Origin: Eonycteris spelaea
Taxonomy: Eukaryota; Chordata; Mammalia; Chiroptera; Pteropodidae
NCBI GenBank assembly: GCA_003508835.1
Contig: PUFA01000068.1
Location: 9,495,501-9,559,500 of the forward strand
Direction of reading: 5' to 3'
Length of the DNA stretch: 64,000 bases
Numbering within the stretch: the stretch's first letter is position 1; the number at the start of each line of letters is the position of its first letter. The notes beneath the pieces were generated by a model, which was not told the origin of the DNA, searched no databases, and worked only from the letters and a program-made list of their open reading frames with translations. A program made the position numbers and the translations under genes. Of the stretch, positions 24,225-37,469 are shown in pieces.

Positions 24225-24715
24225 CTTATCATCTCTTGACTGAACTTTATCCTCTTAATTGGTCTCATAGCTTTTAGTCTTACACGTCTACTACCTTCTC
24301 TTCACTGCTAAAAGAGTGACCTTTTAAACATAGTTTTATAAGTAACTATTATATCACTTTCAGAATTATTTAGTGGTTCCCTTTCACTTAAAAATCTAAA
24401 CTCTGTCATAACATTCAGCACTCTTAACGGTTTAACCACTTCTCTTCAGCCACATCTAATGACATTCTCTCCTGTATACCTTACTACTTATATTCTGTGC
24501 CATTCACAGAACATGTCTTTTTCGTTCTGCAGAGTTTTTGCATATACCGTATCTTCTGTCTGGAATGACTTCCCACCAACTTGTTTTCCTGGCAAACTTA
24601 TTTATCCTTTAGATCTCAACTCAAGTATTACTTTTCTGCTTGAGGCCTTCTCCCAAGAAGATGTTCCTTCATGGATTTATGTATAAGTCTCTTAAAGATG
24701 CTGTCATATAATTTT
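24225..24715 (+). mobile_element. LINE-2 fragment
   Basis: TTAATTGGTCTCATAGCTTT, AAAGAGTGACCTTTTAAACA, CTTCTGTCTGGAATGACTTC and GCTTGAGGCCTTCTCCCAAG follow the L2 3' half of the ORF. A plus-strand ORF of 75 codons is a remnant. Confidence 0.7.
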
Positions 24716-24721
24716 TACATT

Positions 24722-24915
24722 GAATGTTCACTATACCGGGCACTATATTTAATACTTTCCTTATATATAGTTCACCTTTGAAATAGATATTATCCTCTTT
24801 TTATGCACAGGAAATAGATTTTGAGAAATTAAATAACTTGGCCAGTCTCATATTGCTAGAAATGGCAGAGCCAGCATGCAAGCCCAGGACTGTGGATTCA
24901 GTGCTTTAAAATACC
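24722..24915 (+). mobile_element. MIR SINE
   Basis: CACTATACCGGGCACTATAT, TATGCACAGGAAATAGATTT and AAATGGCAGAGCCAGCATGC follow MIRb. Confidence 0.7.
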
Positions 24916-25199
24916 ATTAATATCACCCCTCACATTTGCCGATTGTAAGCATCTTGAATGTTTTTATTTTCATCCTTTATGCATTGAAATTAGATGTTAA
25001 TTATTTAGACAATTTTGGTTTTCTTTCACTTGCCTGCTAATTAGCTTAACTATTTATTTACTTCTTAGTTGTACTCATTAGTGTATTAGCTAGTTTTCTG
25101 ATGCAGTTTTTACATTCTCTGTTACATGGTTCTTGATCCATCTTTCTCTTTTTTTGTTATTATTTTTTTATTACACTAGCTATTTCTTTTCCTTTTGAA

Positions 25200-26830
25200 G
25201 TCAGTGGAATATAATTAATATAAAATTCTGTTTAAATCCAGAGCAAGAATCTGACATCTGTTAGGCCTTATTCCTTGGCTCACAGCAGACGTTACCAGTC
25301 TAAGCTTTTCTTGCTAAGCTTAGATTTAGCAGACTATACTGCTACCACAAATCATTTAGCTTTGGCATCTGTTTGTCATCTCTTGTTAGTATCTCCCTAA
25401 AACAATTGAGCTAAGACCTATAAAATGAGTAGAAATTTGATAGGAAATTACCTGTAGCTTAGCTTCACTATATTATAAAGTACCTAGAGAGAATGGCGAT
25501 GAGTGGAGGCCTACCGGTCATTTGAAAGGAAATTATTGTGATAACCCGACTTAACAGCGAAGAAGCCTGAATTATGGTTTCGTAATACAGATGGAAAGGA
25601 GAAGGTGGATGTGAGTTATTTGGAAGGTAGAATTATTAAGTCTTGGTAACTGATAGGAGAGGGAAAGAGAGGCGGCTTGTAATTCAACCGAGAGCATTCA
25701 TTGTTGTGCTGTATCCTGTACTTGCCAACATGTATTCTCCAGTATCATCCAGAATTTAAAGGAACCCAAAAATCTAGCTAGTGACTTTTTACTTTTAAAG
25801 TAGAATTGCCCTCCTAAAAATAAAGAAACCCAGTGAGTGGAAATTTCAATTAACAGTTCTGCTGGGACCTGCTAATCCGTAGACAGATAGGCCTTGGCCT
25901 TATCAAGCTTCACATTCTTTTTACTTGGTGAGCCATAAAGAAATTTCTTTGCCAATGAACTCTCATATTTCCATGAAACTCCTCTATTTCCTGTGGTTGC
26001 TAGTGATGTTAGATACCATGTGAGCAATTTCAGACACCTTAGCCATGGATAATGAATGTGCCACCACGTTAATAAACAGATATCTGCCTTCAACAAATTC
26101 AGTACCTGTTGCCTCTGCTTTTCTGCTGCCCTGGCTTCCGCCCAAAGACATTCATATAAAGGCCTTGAAAACAAAGGGAAAGCCAATTTTTAATAAATTA
26201 CCCTTTAAAGGAAATCATGCTTGCCTCAGAATAATTTTTGAGAAGCAGATGGTGATTTATTATTGCTGTTTTTCTTTATTTGTGTGATTTCTTCACCACA
26301 TGCCACAATGATTTAGATAGTTTTTCAAAGAAAAAAATACTATCACATTGAATGTAATCGTTGATTTTAAAAGGTTTTTTTGGTTTCAAGAAATGTTAAA
26401 ATATAAAAATAAATATTAAAATAAGCAAAGAGTATTTTCTACTTGAGGGATAATGACATTCAGAAGAAAATAACCTAATGTGTCTCTTCTGGGGTGTTTT
26501 TGTACCCCTCAATAGAAAATGACCTCATTCATTTGTCCCTCAAAAGTAGAGATGGGGGGTAATCTCTATTTCTTGGTTTCTAGTAATACATTTAGAAATT
26601 TTTTGGAAGTGAATAAATTTGTCAGTAGATGACCTTAATCTAAATGGCAGTTTCAAAAAGATCCATTGTTTTTACTCCTCAGGAAGTCAGAAGGACCATC
26701 TTTTGTCGTTTATTAATTTGGTCATATTTTGACAAGGATTAGATATTTCTTTACTGCTATATTTATTTTTCAAAAGTAAACTAAGGTTGTTATCTTTACT
26801 TTTTATCTGCTCTGTTAATAAATTAATTTG
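25200..26830. other. Intron 2, unassigned
   Basis: No repeat named. A minus-strand ORF at 25872-26186 (104 codons, ending KNVKLDKAKAYLSTD) is the longest non-exonic ORF in this part, but I recognise no family and see no splice or poly(A) features. It may be chance or an old retrocopy. Confidence 0.45.
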
Positions 26831-26834
26831 TATT

Positions 26835-27405
26835 TTTTGTTGAGATACAATTTATGTAACATGAAATTTGCCATATTAAAGTATATTCACTGATTTTTGT
26901 GCAACCATGACCACTAATTCCAGAACATTTCCATCACCCCAAAAAAGAAACTTCGTACTCATTAACAGTCAGTCCCAGTCACAACCCTCCTCCCCATTCC
27001 CCTAGTAACCGCGAATCTACTTTCCGTCTTTAGGGATTTGCTTGTTTTGGACCTTTCTTATATATGGAATCATAAAATATGTGACCTTTAGTGTCATACT
27101 TCTTAGCCTAATGATTTAAAGGTTGTGTGTTTTTGTTTTGTTTTGTCTGTATCAGTATTTCATTCCTTTTTATTGCCAAATACTATTCCATTGTATTAAG
27201 AGTAATGCCTTTATGAACATAGTGTACAAGTTTTTGTGTGGCCATCTATTTTCATTCCTGTTCGATATATACCTAGGATTGTAATCACTAGGTCGTATAA
27301 TTTTATGTTTAATTTTTTGTGGAACTGCCAGACTGTTTTCCATAGCTACTGTACCATTTTCCATTCCCACCAGCAATTTACGAAGGTTTTAATTTCTCCA
27401 AAATT
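26835..27405 (-). mobile_element. L1M 3' fragment
   Basis: TGTTGAGATACAATTTATGT, CCATATTAAAGTATATTCAC, CAGTCCCAGTCACAACCCTC and TCCATTGTATTAAGAG show the usual reverse 3' UTR-to-ORF2 course. Ends at a MIR-like stretch. Confidence 0.75.
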
Positions 27406-27407
27406 AA

Positions 27408-27590
27408 TAATGATAAGAGCTAATATTTGAGAGCTTATTCTATGCTAGGTACTATGGTTTTTTACATACATTATCATTTAATTCATAATACAACCTAGAT
27501 CATGGAGAACAAAGTAACTCACAAGGTTACACAGATAGTAATTTCTAAAGCAAGGATTGAACACAGGTTTGTCTAATGCCACAGAATAAA
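27408..27590 (+). mobile_element. MIR SINE
   Basis: GAGAGCTTATTCTATGCTAG, TACATTATCATTTAATTCAT and GGTTACACAGATAGTAATTT follow MIRb. Confidence 0.65.
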
Positions 27591-28639
27591 TACTTACTTA
27601 ATGCTTCCTTCTGTTGAAAAGCATTTCCACATAATTTTAACTTTATAAAATGTTCCTTAAAGAGTACCATTTACTTTGTGGTAATGTGTGAGCAGCCATA
27701 ATTTATCATCATAAGTGAATTGTATGTGGTCGTATAGAAAGATCACTACATTTCTAACAGGGAAAAACCTGAACTCTGTTAATTATTAAGTGTATATGTT
27801 TAATTTAGTTACTTCTTTGACTTTCTGTTTTCTCATGAAAGTATATGTGAATACTCTCAGCAGAGTGCCTGTCAGATAGTTGGAACTCAGCAGATGTTGT
27901 TTACATATTAATAATAAATTATCAGAAATAGAGCCATTTTAGGGAACTTTTTCTTTTCTGTGGTTGGCATTCCTTTGGAAAATGACAGCACTTTGGTCCA
28001 AATTATTCATATTGTGGTACAGAAATATGTTGGGTTGCATTTTCTTTAGTTTTCTACTGAACTCTTATGTGACTTAAGGTGGTCCAGTGAATGTAATATA
28101 CCTGAAGCTTTTCCATAGAGAAATAAGCAGTAATTCCCCAATTATACTGAGAAATCTCCTGTGGCAAAATTATCCTTGAGTAGACTTCAGGAACTGGCTT
28201 CTTTTCTCCAGAGGTTTTTTTTAATTGTGCATAACTTGAATTGGTCGTGACCTCTCAATTGTATACTCAAAAGTACTGCTTCTTTATAGCCACAATTATT
28301 TACCTAGTAAACATTCCTATAAGTCTAATAATATCAGTGTGTTTTGAAAGGAATTACATAAAAATAGCAATTTAAAGTTATTTCTCATTACTTTAGTTAA
28401 GCAGACAGGCCTGGGGAGTAAAAACAGAATCTAAAATTTCCTAAGTATAAAAACTTTAGGGAACTACTGAAAAATGATGATGATTTATACGTGTCTTAAT
28501 TCTTGTCTGAACTGAAAATGAGAGAAGGATAGAGTATAATATAGATTTAATGAGAACTTATTGTAGTAGTTTTATAACTTCTTTTAAGTGTTACCTATGG
28601 TTTGAAATACATATTTGTTGAAATTTAACAACTTGCAAA

Positions 28640-29855
28640 ATGTAACAGACACTCAACCTCATTACCATCTGCAAAAATTAACTTAAATGGATCAACAACC
28701 AAAATAAAAACACTAAAAGCGTAAACCTCTTAGAATAAAACACAGGGGTAAATCTTCATGACCTTGGATTTAGTGATAGATTCTTGGCTATGACACCAAA
28801 AGCATGAGCAACAAGAGAAAAAGTAAGAAAAATGGAACTTTATGAAAATTAAAAACTGTGCATCCAAAGACATTATGAAGAAAGTGAGAAGACAAACTAC
28901 AGAAGGGTAAAAATATTTACTAACCATGTAACTGATAAAAATTTAATATCCAGACTATATAAAGAACTCTTAAAACTCAACAACAAAAAGAGAACCCACT
29001 TTAAAAATCAGCAAAAGTTTTGAGTAGACATTTCTCCAAAGATATACTAAGATTAATAAATTAACACTGGAAAAGATGTCTCAATATTATTCGTCGTCGG
29101 GGCAATGCACATCAAAACTACAGTGAGATATTACTTTATACCTAATAGGATGGCTATTTATTAAAAAAGAGGAAAATAGTAAGTGTTGGTGAGGTTATGA
29201 AATTATTGAAAGCCTCATATGTTCCTGATGGAAATACAAAATGATGCAGCTGCTGTGGAAAAGTTTGGCAGTTTCTCAAAAAGCTAAACATAGAAGTGAC
29301 ATTTGACCCAGCAGTTCCCCTTCTAGCTGTATAGTCAAGAGTTGGGAACACATACCTGTTTGCCAGTGTTTGTTGCAACATAATTCATAATAGCTAAAAG
29401 GTTGAAACTACCCAATTGTCCATCAACTGAAGATTGGATAAACAAAATGTGGTCTATTCATACAATGGAATATTTTTCATCTCCCAAAAGAAATGAAGTT
29501 CTTATATGTGCTACATCATGGATAAACCTTAAAATATGCTAAGTGAAAGAAGCCAGACGAAAAAGAACAAATACTGGATGATTCCACTTATAGGAACTAT
29601 CTAGAATAGGCAAATTCATAGACAGAAAAGTAGGTTAAAGGTTACCAGGTACTGTAGAGTGGGAGGAGAATGGGAGTTGTTATTGCTTGATGGTTAAAGA
29701 GTTTCCTTTTGGGTGATAAAAAAGTTTGGGAAATAAGAAATGGTAATGTTTATACAACAATATGAATGTAATTAATGCCACTGAATTGTATACTTAATGG
29801 TTAAAATGGTGATTTTTATTTTTATTATATATATATTTCCATAATAAAAAATTTT
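28640..29855 (+). mobile_element. Old LINE-1 fragment, ORF2 end and 3' UTR
   Basis: Plus-strand sequence follows the L1 ORF2 C-terminal course. It includes motifs such as ATCAAAACTACAGTGAGATA, the TTTGACCCAGCAGTTCC region, and the GTCCATCAACTGAAGATTGG and ACAATGGAATATTTTTCATC segments. A typical L1M 3' UTR follows and ends in a (TA)n/A-rich tail. Many stops and frameshifts are present, so this is a dead fragment. Confidence 0.88.
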
Positions 29856-30234
29856 AAAACCACAAGGAATTTTTCCCCAAATCTAGCAGTAACCTTAGCT
29901 TTAACATTTCACTGTAGTATGAGATACAGAGTATAACAGGGGAAGCCATTTAGTATAACATAGAGTTAATTACCCAGAAAATAAAAGTTGGAAATTAAAT
30001 CAGTCACCAATGATTTTATTTAAATCTTAGTATGTGTAGTGTGTGTGTGCATCTACACAGATAACACTAATCTGATACAAAAGTATCATGAAACAGTGTT
30101 TATGTACATACAGTTTACACTGATATACATCCTGCCAGCTCTTAATTCCTTCCTATTTCCACTTGTGTTCCTATTGGTTCTTATGGTGATTTTCTAGAAA
30201 ACCATTTCCAGGTTTGCGTTTATATAGGGGAGTT

Positions 30235-30415
30235 ATGGCACAGTGAGTATCTGATAGGCATCTTCTTTATCTCATCTCTTTTATTAACAACAAAACCTCC
30301 ATTTTACAGATGAAGATCCTGAAATTCAGAGAGATGTTTGACTCAACAAGATCACACTGCTGATAGGGATAGGCAGGATTTGATTTTGAACCAATTTGAT
30401 ACTAAAGCTTTATTG
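30235..30415 (+). mobile_element. MIR SINE
   Basis: CCATTTTACAGATGAAGATC, AACAAGATCACACTGCTGAT and GGATTTGATTTTGAACCAAT follow the MIR 3' half. Confidence 0.65.
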
Positions 30416-31279
30416 TTCTTTATATCTAGAAGACTGATAAAGAGCTGATTACTTGAAAAGTGGTACTTGGCAGTCACATCTTTACATTTTACATATATGG
30501 TTAATCTTACCTATAAATATAAAATAACTGACAAATTTTATTTTTCTTGCTAGACTTATGTCAGATACTTTCAGAGCACCTTTTCCTTGACTAAGACTTC
30601 AGAACAGGCTGCTTTTGAGAATAGTTTCTCAAATTTCTGGCATATATAAATGTACCTAATTTATAGGTTAACTGAGATTCCGGCTGCTTGTCCCAAAATC
30701 CTGAGCTTCTTTACCAGCAGTTATAGTGTCTTATTTTTTCTGCTATCAAGCACGGTGTCTGGCATACAGTAAATTCCTGATACAGTGTTTATGGAATGAA
30801 TGAATTAATTAATGCATACCCATGCTCTTGTCATTTAGTGGGTTTTGGTGTTCTTTTGATTTCCAAAATTGTGTTAGAGAAAACATGCCATTGAAATTTC
30901 CTGTATATATATTTTTAAGGAATTAATAAAGAAACATCTTAATGCATTCTTACAGGCAATGTTCCCAGATGTTCCACTATAAAAGTAAATTGTCTCAGTA
31001 GTTATACCAGAATACATTGATACACTAAGTATTAAGTGTCCACTGTCAGCCAGGCCCTGTACTTTGTAGGTAATGTAGGAAATAAAAAGATGAATTACAT
31101 TTTCTTTTGCATTCAAAAATCATGTAGTATTACAGGACACCCACCTCAAATATGTATGTTAAAGTTCAGTTGTAATTAGTAACACCATATATGAAACAAA
31201 AAACTTGTTATTGCTTTCGTACGATAAGTACCCATTTTCCATACAACAATCTGACTTTGCCTTTTCTAGAGTATCCTCT

Positions 31280-31960
31280 GCCAAGTTTAGCTCAGGCTTA
31301 TCACCTTTCTCTTAAGTTGTTGCAAAATAGGCTTTTTTAGTTGGTCTCATGTCAGACTATCTTCTTGTCTGTCTTGCACAGTGCAACGAAACTGTTTTCC
31401 ATCAGTATTTCCAAATGTGTGTTGAGTCCTCATATTTATGAGCCATGACCTACTTTCATAGCTTTGTCTCTCTGCCCACTCCCAAACCCAAGCTCTCATG
31501 AACTAGTGCTCTAGGGCTCAGCATAAAGAGATCCTCTATTCACCTTCACATTGACAGAACATACTGTCATCACTCACATCCCCATTGCTTTGCATATTCT
31601 GGTTTTTTCTTCCTGAAATGCTTTTTACCTACCCCCTTGTTTGGTAAAACCTCATTCACCTTTCAGGTCTGAGCATAAATGTCATCACTTGAATAAAATG
31701 TTCTTTAATCTCCCTGCATCCATTGACTGAATTAGGGTTTCTTTCCTCTGTATTTTCATAGTGGTTTATAGTTATATCAGTTACTCAGTTTGTTGATAAT
31801 TAACTGACTACTTTTTCCTCCTATAATTATTTGTCTGTATGTCTCTTTCCCTCTCTCTCTCTCTGAATTCTGAACTTCTTAAAGCAGAGACCATTAATTC
31901 ATTCTTTGCCCTCTCAATACTTAATATGCTCAGTAAATGTTTGGTTTAGTCCTCCTGAAA
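31280..31960 (+). mobile_element. LINE-2 fragment
   Basis: ATATTCTGGTTTTTTCTTCC, CCTCATTCACCTTTCAGGTC, TTCTTAAAGCAGAGACCATT and ATATGCTCAGTAAATGTTTG are L2 3' ORF and 3' end. Confidence 0.65.
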
Positions 31961-32399
31961 GAATATATACAAAACATCTGGACATATTTAATTAAATATT
32001 ACATCAGGGAGACTTGGTGAGATGTAATTTGAGTATAAATAATGGAGCTAGATGATTTATAATTCTTAGTCAAGCCTTTGTCCACAGCTCCAGTGGTGAC
32101 AACTGACCTGATTGGTATCTTAAATATATACTGATTTCTCCATAGATGACTAGAGTTCCTTATTCCTCTCATTCCTTGGCTAAAGCACATACCCTCCTGA
32201 GGATAACAGTACACCCATCTAACACTTGTGAGAATTGACTGAGTTAAAACTATTCTAAAACAGAGTATGCAATAAATATCAGCTGTTATTATTATTCTAA
32301 TAAGAATTTAAAATGTTCTTTTGGATGTGTCGTATTGGCTATAGCAATTATTGGCAGTTAAAAAGAATTTTTAAAATTTAGGTAAAAGTGTTACTTTTA

Positions 32400-32700
32400 T
32401 GTCTCATTTATTCATCAGGTATTTGTTTTGTACTTGCTGTGTGTCTCATACTTTGTCACAAGCTAGAGGTATGAAGATGAGTAGACACAGCCCTTGACTT
32501 CTCAGAGTTCAGCCATAAAAGTTTTCTTAAGTCAGTTTAGATAAGGTTTGTGTAAAGACTGTATAATCCAGTGGAAAGATCTCTGAACCAGGAGTCATAA
32601 GCTTCAAGTCTCAGCTCAGTAATTTTGAGCAAGATACTTCTTAGATGTCTAATATATACCTCAAACTCATTAGGTATAAAGCATCTCTAACTTTAACTAA
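32400..32700 (+). mobile_element. MIR/L2-type fragments
   Basis: Two adjoining pieces: CAGGTATTTGTTTTGTACTT to the CACAGCCCTTGACTTCTCAG block, and a MIR from TCCAGTGGAAAGATCTCTGA to GAGCAAGATACTTCTTAGAT. Confidence 0.55.
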
Positions 32701-32754
32701 GATATTCCTTTAATAGCTCAGTTAAAAGCACTTTTATTTTTGCATTTGTTGAAG

Positions 32755-33510
32755 CCTAGCAATCTAGTTGTCACCTTTGGTTTTTCTTTTCAGTCACCCT
32801 CTACATCTATTTTATCAAAAGTCTTGATGATTCTGCCTCCAAATACAGTTGTCTACTTCCTGTTCTCACTACTACTGCCATAGTCTGCATTATTATCTTT
32901 TGCCTTAAAATTGTTTCCCTAGTTTCTGTTTTTCCACACCGCAACCATTTTTGAAACATAAATCATAAATTCCTCTATTTAAAATTGTCCTTTGGCCTCC
33001 CATCATATAAATGAAATAAAATCTTAATTTCTTGCCCTGGTCTGTATAATTTGGACATTAGTTACCTCTTTCACGTTATCTTCTGCTACTTTCCCCCTTA
33101 TTCTGCTTCATTAATGCTGATCTTTTTTTTTTTTTTTAATTTGCCAAACTTTAAGGCCTTTGTGCTATATTGTTTCTTCTGCCTGGAACATTACTACTAA
33201 AGATCTTCTTGTGGCTCATTTCTATTTTATGTCTCAGCCTTTTGTGTCGAGGGTCAACTTTTTTAATGATGCCTTTCCCTGAGCACCCAGGTCAGAGTAG
33301 CACTCAGACTATCACATTACTTTATTTTCAGCATAACATTTGTCTCTTCTTGAAATTTTCTTATTTTTACCTGTTTGACTGCCTCTCAGAATGTAAGCTC
33401 CATGATGGCTGGTTGTCGTCTTCACCGTGGTATTCCAGATCGTTGACTAGTTTCTGACATAGAGTTAGGTCCTCAGGAAATATTTGTGAAATCACTGGGT
33501 GAATGAATCT
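32755..33510 (+). mobile_element. LINE-2 fragment, ORF end and 3' end
   Basis: GTCACCCTCTACATCTATTT, TTTAAGGCCTTTGTGCTATA, TTCTGCCTGGAACATTACTA, GTAAGCTCCATGATGGCTGG and GTGAATGAATC follow L2 to its 3' end. The 95-codon ORF is an L2 remnant. Confidence 0.75.
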
Positions 33511-34117
33511 CTCTAAATTTCATGTTTATCAATGTAAAATAAAAATATCCATTTGAATGATATCCAAGGACTCTCCCTGTCAAAGATAAACAGAGCCAGG
33601 CACTAGTTAAAGGCAATAAGGACAGCTTTTACTGAAATCACCTAGGCACTCTATGTCATTTTTCATGCCTGTTTTATAACTTTCAAGGTCCGTATTATTA
33701 TTGCTCCCTTTTATTGTTGAAGGAACAGGTTCACAGAGGTCATAGAGTGACATTTCTCCTGATTAGTCCTTATTGTTGAGGGAGAGTAGTTATCCAGATC
33801 TTTTTTCTCAGCTTGTTAAGTGGCTCTGGTTTGCCTGAAATTGTATATGGAGAGAAGCTTAAAAATTTAAGTTAATGCCGTATTACAGAAGGTTTTAAAT
33901 GCCAAGTAATAGAATCTTTACCCATAAATAGGAGAACATCGAATTGGAGAGTAGCTTGGTTAAAAATTTGCCTACCCAGACCTGTGTGGATGAGCAGATG
34001 GCTATGTGCTAGAGGGCAAGGGGTAAAGTTTTATATGAGGAAAATCAAGGCCAAGAAAAGCAAATGAATCCTCCTCCTTCCTATCGTAGCTCATGTAATA
34101 AAGGTGTTTATTGTTCT

Positions 34118-34138
34118 AAATAAATAAATAAATAAATA
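34118..34138 (+). repeat. (AAAT)n microsatellite
   Basis: Five AAAT units in intron 2, about 380 bases before exon 3. Confidence 0.95.
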
Positions 34139-34517
34139 GATGCCTACAATTTGGCATGTTTTTTGAACCTATTGTTCTTGCTCTCCAGAAATTTTCAGGC
34201 TATTTAGTGAGACGGAATTAGATAATTACTTGCACTTGGGAAAATGTGTCTAATTTTAGACACAAAAGAGTGTCTAAAATTCTTGAGAGCAGAGGAGAGA
34301 ACTGCAGAGACCAGCGCTTACCTTCAGTTATCTGTCAATAGTAAACGTTTCTCGTGTATTTAACCAGTATTTAGGGTGAAATTGGATTGGATTGTGTTTT
34401 CTATAAATGTTTTCGTTTAAAATATATATTAAGAACAGTTAATATAATTATACAACAAAACTACCTGTATAAATAAAACTTACTTTTATATATTAAGATA
34501 TTAACTTTCTCTGACAG

Positions 34518-34610
34518 ATATGCCAAGAGTTTAATAGCACCTGGGCATGGGAAATGGAGAAGAAAGGCTATCTTGAAATGAGCGTTGAATGCAAACTAGC
34601 ACTCCTAAAG
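34518..34610 (+). CDS. RSF1: RSF1 coding exon 3 (WHIM region)
   Basis: This 93-nt exon has exactly 31 codons in phase 0 at both ends. It reads ICQEFNSTWAWEMEKKGYLE and ends ...LALLK. The acceptor is TTTCTCTGACAG and the donor AAG|GTAATA. The tryptophan-rich and acidic segment continues the WHIM-like helical module begun in exon 2 and completed in exon 4. The translation agrees with human RSF1 as remembered over all 31 residues, which marks this as strongly constrained sequence. It is too short to stand out as an open reading frame and was found by reading the intron for splice-flanked similarity. Confidence 0.95.
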
Positions 34611-35991
34611 GTAATAAATTTATTATTTGTTATAATTATCTTAATTTAAAAATTCACTTTTGACTCCTGGTTGAATTGGAAAATAACTAACTGGAATGTA
34701 GACATTTTTATTACTATTAGAAAAAGACAGTACATTTTCTCTTAAGTTTTGGTGACAAAACAGTCTATTTAAATTACTATTTCTGGTTGTTTTTCAGTAC
34801 ACAAGTATATCTAGGTTTAATGATCTGTGCTTGTAGGGTCTGTAGCGGTTGCCACAGAGCGATTTTATTCATTGTTTTCAGCCTTCACAATCATTGCTAA
34901 CATATACTGTAAAGTGTGGTTAATCTTTTACTGATATACTAAATTAGTAATTCGATAGTTTTCCAGATGACTAGGGGCATGCCATTGTGTACTTAATCAA
35001 ATTCTCACATAACCAAAGCCATTAGATTAAAATAGGTCTTCTCAAAGTGGATTTATTTTCAAGTGTGAGTTTCCCTTTCTATTCCTACCCATTTCAGAGT
35101 GTTGGCCCTAAATATTAGCAAGGTGGCCAGCATAACAAAGGGAAAAAAACACTTTCCACAGGTGAGACTACTAGGCCGGGTAACCAGACAAAGAGGCTTC
35201 GGTAGGAACTTCATGTATTATCTTCCTGGGCAGGGAGAAACCTGACTTTATGCCTTAATCATATATAAAAATATATAACAAAAAGTCAGTTCCTTCAGTT
35301 TAGGGATGTGAATGCCTTTTTTTTTTTTAAGATAATTTTCCTGAGTTAGCTATCAGTGAGACTACCTTCCTTAAAAATGCACATCTCAGACGTGATTGAA
35401 ATCTAGAGTAAAAACCAAACTGGTCCAAGGTGTCCTGCTGGCTATAAAATGCAGTTTAAGACATATATGTGCGTATATATATATGTGTGTGTATATATTT
35501 ATATTTATTTCGTCATCCAAATGGTTTTAATTATTGGAATGCACAATTTTTATATATGCAAACAGACTTTTAAAACCTGAAAAAATAGTATGTCTCAGGC
35601 TTTCAAGAGCAGATTGCCATTTCAAGAATAATATTCATCTAAAAGCTTTAAGAGAGAAAGAATCATTGAAAATTTTATACTCAATTTGGGAGACTATTGC
35701 AAGCAGACTCAGTGTTTTGAAATATAACTTTATTTTTGTGTCTTTGGTTGTATTAAGCCTGTAAATTTGTGTAATACTGAAATAAAATGTTAACTTAAAA
35801 TTTATCTGTTTAAATTGGTTATTCTAAACAGGTTTTACGAAAAGGGGGAGAAGATGGTAAAAGATGAATAAAGTATAAATGTTCTTTTTGCTTCTGTCCC
35901 TGAATCAGTTCTATGGTTGAACATATCACATTAACTGTAATGGAGAAACATTTATGTGGGGTATTTCAAGCCATGCTGTGACTATTTCCAG
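34611..35991. other. RSF1: Intron 3
   Basis: A 1.4-kb intron with a consensus donor and acceptor. It contains only an A/T microsatellite and a T run near 35320; no interspersed repeat is clearly recognised, which is unusual beside the repeat-filled neighbouring introns. Confidence 0.75.
35465..35515 (+). repeat. (TA)/(TG) microsatellite
   Basis: Mixed ATATAT and GTGTGT runs in intron 3. Confidence 0.85.
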
Positions 35992-36197
35992 TACCTCTGC
36001 GAGTGTCAGTTTGATGACAATCTCAAATTCAAGAATATTATCAATGAGGAGGATGCCGATACCATGCGTCTTCAGCCAATTGGCCGAGATAAAGATGGCC
36101 TCATGTACTGGTACCAGTTGGATCAAGATCATAATGTCAGAATGTACATAGAAGAACAAGACGATCAAGATGGCTCTTCATGGAAATGCATTGTCAG
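35992..36197 (+). CDS. RSF1: RSF1 coding exon 4 (WHIM region)
   Basis: This 206-nt exon starts in phase 0 after the acceptor CTATTTCCAG. It reads YLCECQFDDNLKFKNIINEE and ends with the first two bases of an arginine codon before the donor CAG|GTATCT. It carries the conserved D-x-D-G-x-x-Y-W-Y-Q-L-D segment (residues about 41-51 of the exon), typical of the WHIM motif in ISWI-associated regulatory subunits. An aspartate-rich tail with DQDGSSWKC follows. Only 1.4 kb separates it from exon 3, much less than the other early introns. The reading frame continues past the donor for about 25 codons of intron before a stop. Confidence 0.96.
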
Positions 36198-36264
36198 GTA
36201 TCTTTTATTGGACTCTTTTTACATTTATTTGTGCGTTTTTTTTCACTTTGATCTCTTGTCTCCT

Positions 36265-36395
36265 AGAACATAATCTCTGAGGCCGGTGTGGTCTTTTTCT
36301 TGTGGGATTAGGAGTTTCCAGGACCTAGCCTAGTGCCCAGCACAATACCCATAGTAGTCACTTAATTCATTATATGTTAAATAAATAAATTTATT
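36265..36395 (+). mobile_element. LINE-2 3' end just after exon 4
   Basis: CATAATCTCTGAGGCCGGTG, GACCTAGCCTAGTGCCCAGC and ATTATATGTTAAATAAATAA fit the L2 3' end. It starts about 70 bases past the exon 4 donor. Confidence 0.55.
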
Positions 36396-37469
36396 TAGCA
36401 TTGTAGTCCATATCAGAACATATACCTTTTACTTTTAGGTAGAAATAAAATAATAAATGCATTGATTTTAATATGCCACCCAAAAAAAATTCATTGTTAG
36501 AAAAAATACAAGAGTATTATTTGGTTTTTATTTCTCTATAGTTGTCTATTATGATTACCTACTTATTCGTAATTTTAATTTAGCCAATTTATCGTGATAT
36601 TTTAGTATATTTTTAAAAATTTTTGCTGTACCAACATTTCTTGATTGGGGTTTTGAAGGAATCTGAGGAACATTGTCCTGTTTTAAAAAATCTTGATTTC
36701 TTATCTGTATCAACAGATATATTTGAACAGAAACATTTAATGTGAAACTTTGAAATACAAGAGTTGTTTTTTTTTTAATCTCTAGATGATCCTGGGACCA
36801 TTATTCAGAATCTTTATATCTCCAAGATTCTGTTTTTGCAACTTAATTAATTAGAATTTATTCTATTAATACTTACAGTTTATATATATTTGGAAAATAT
36901 TGGAGGATCTATAACTAAAGGAGGGAGAACTAATAGATATATAACCATTGACTTACGAAAAACTCCTTTAACTCGTCTGTTCTTGTTTATTTTAAATTTT
37001 AGCATATTTTTGTTAATGATTATTTATTTATGTTTTGAAAAGATAATCCAGAGAAATTTAGAATATTTGTTTGGGTCAGCTGAACTTTTATTTCCTAAGT
37101 GTAAACATGAATTGAATGAGCTCATGAGGGACTGTTTTATAAGCACCCTTTTTTTTCATACTATAATATGATTCTCCATGTTGTTAACTTATTTAATGGA
37201 GATAAACAAAGTAGTCCTAAAATAAAATTTACTTAATGTCTCTCCCTGTGAATACATACATTGAGTTGAGGTTCTGTTTGTTATGTTTTACCACCTTCTG
37301 CTATTTCCTATACCAACCTTATATACTTGTTTAAGAGATATTCTCCTACTTTGTAGATGAAGAAAGTGTGATAGAGAAAAATAATTGTGACTATTACTGA
37401 TCAGTCATGTGTGCTTAAAACAACTCCTAATGTACACTTTTAAGTGTGTTATACCCTAATGAGAGTATA

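Noticed and set aside
25872..26186. 104-codon minus-strand ORF as a gene
   Set aside because: No recognisable family, no splice, promoter or poly(A) evidence; the overlapping plus-strand ORF is equally unremarkable. Kept only as part of an unassigned stretch.
33170..33457. 95-codon plus-strand ORF as a gene
   Set aside because: It follows the LINE-2 ORF to the L2 3' end; a repeat remnant.
36890..37171. 93-codon ORF in intron 4
   Set aside because: Hydrophobic, AT-driven composition with no domain and no splice signals; consistent with chance.
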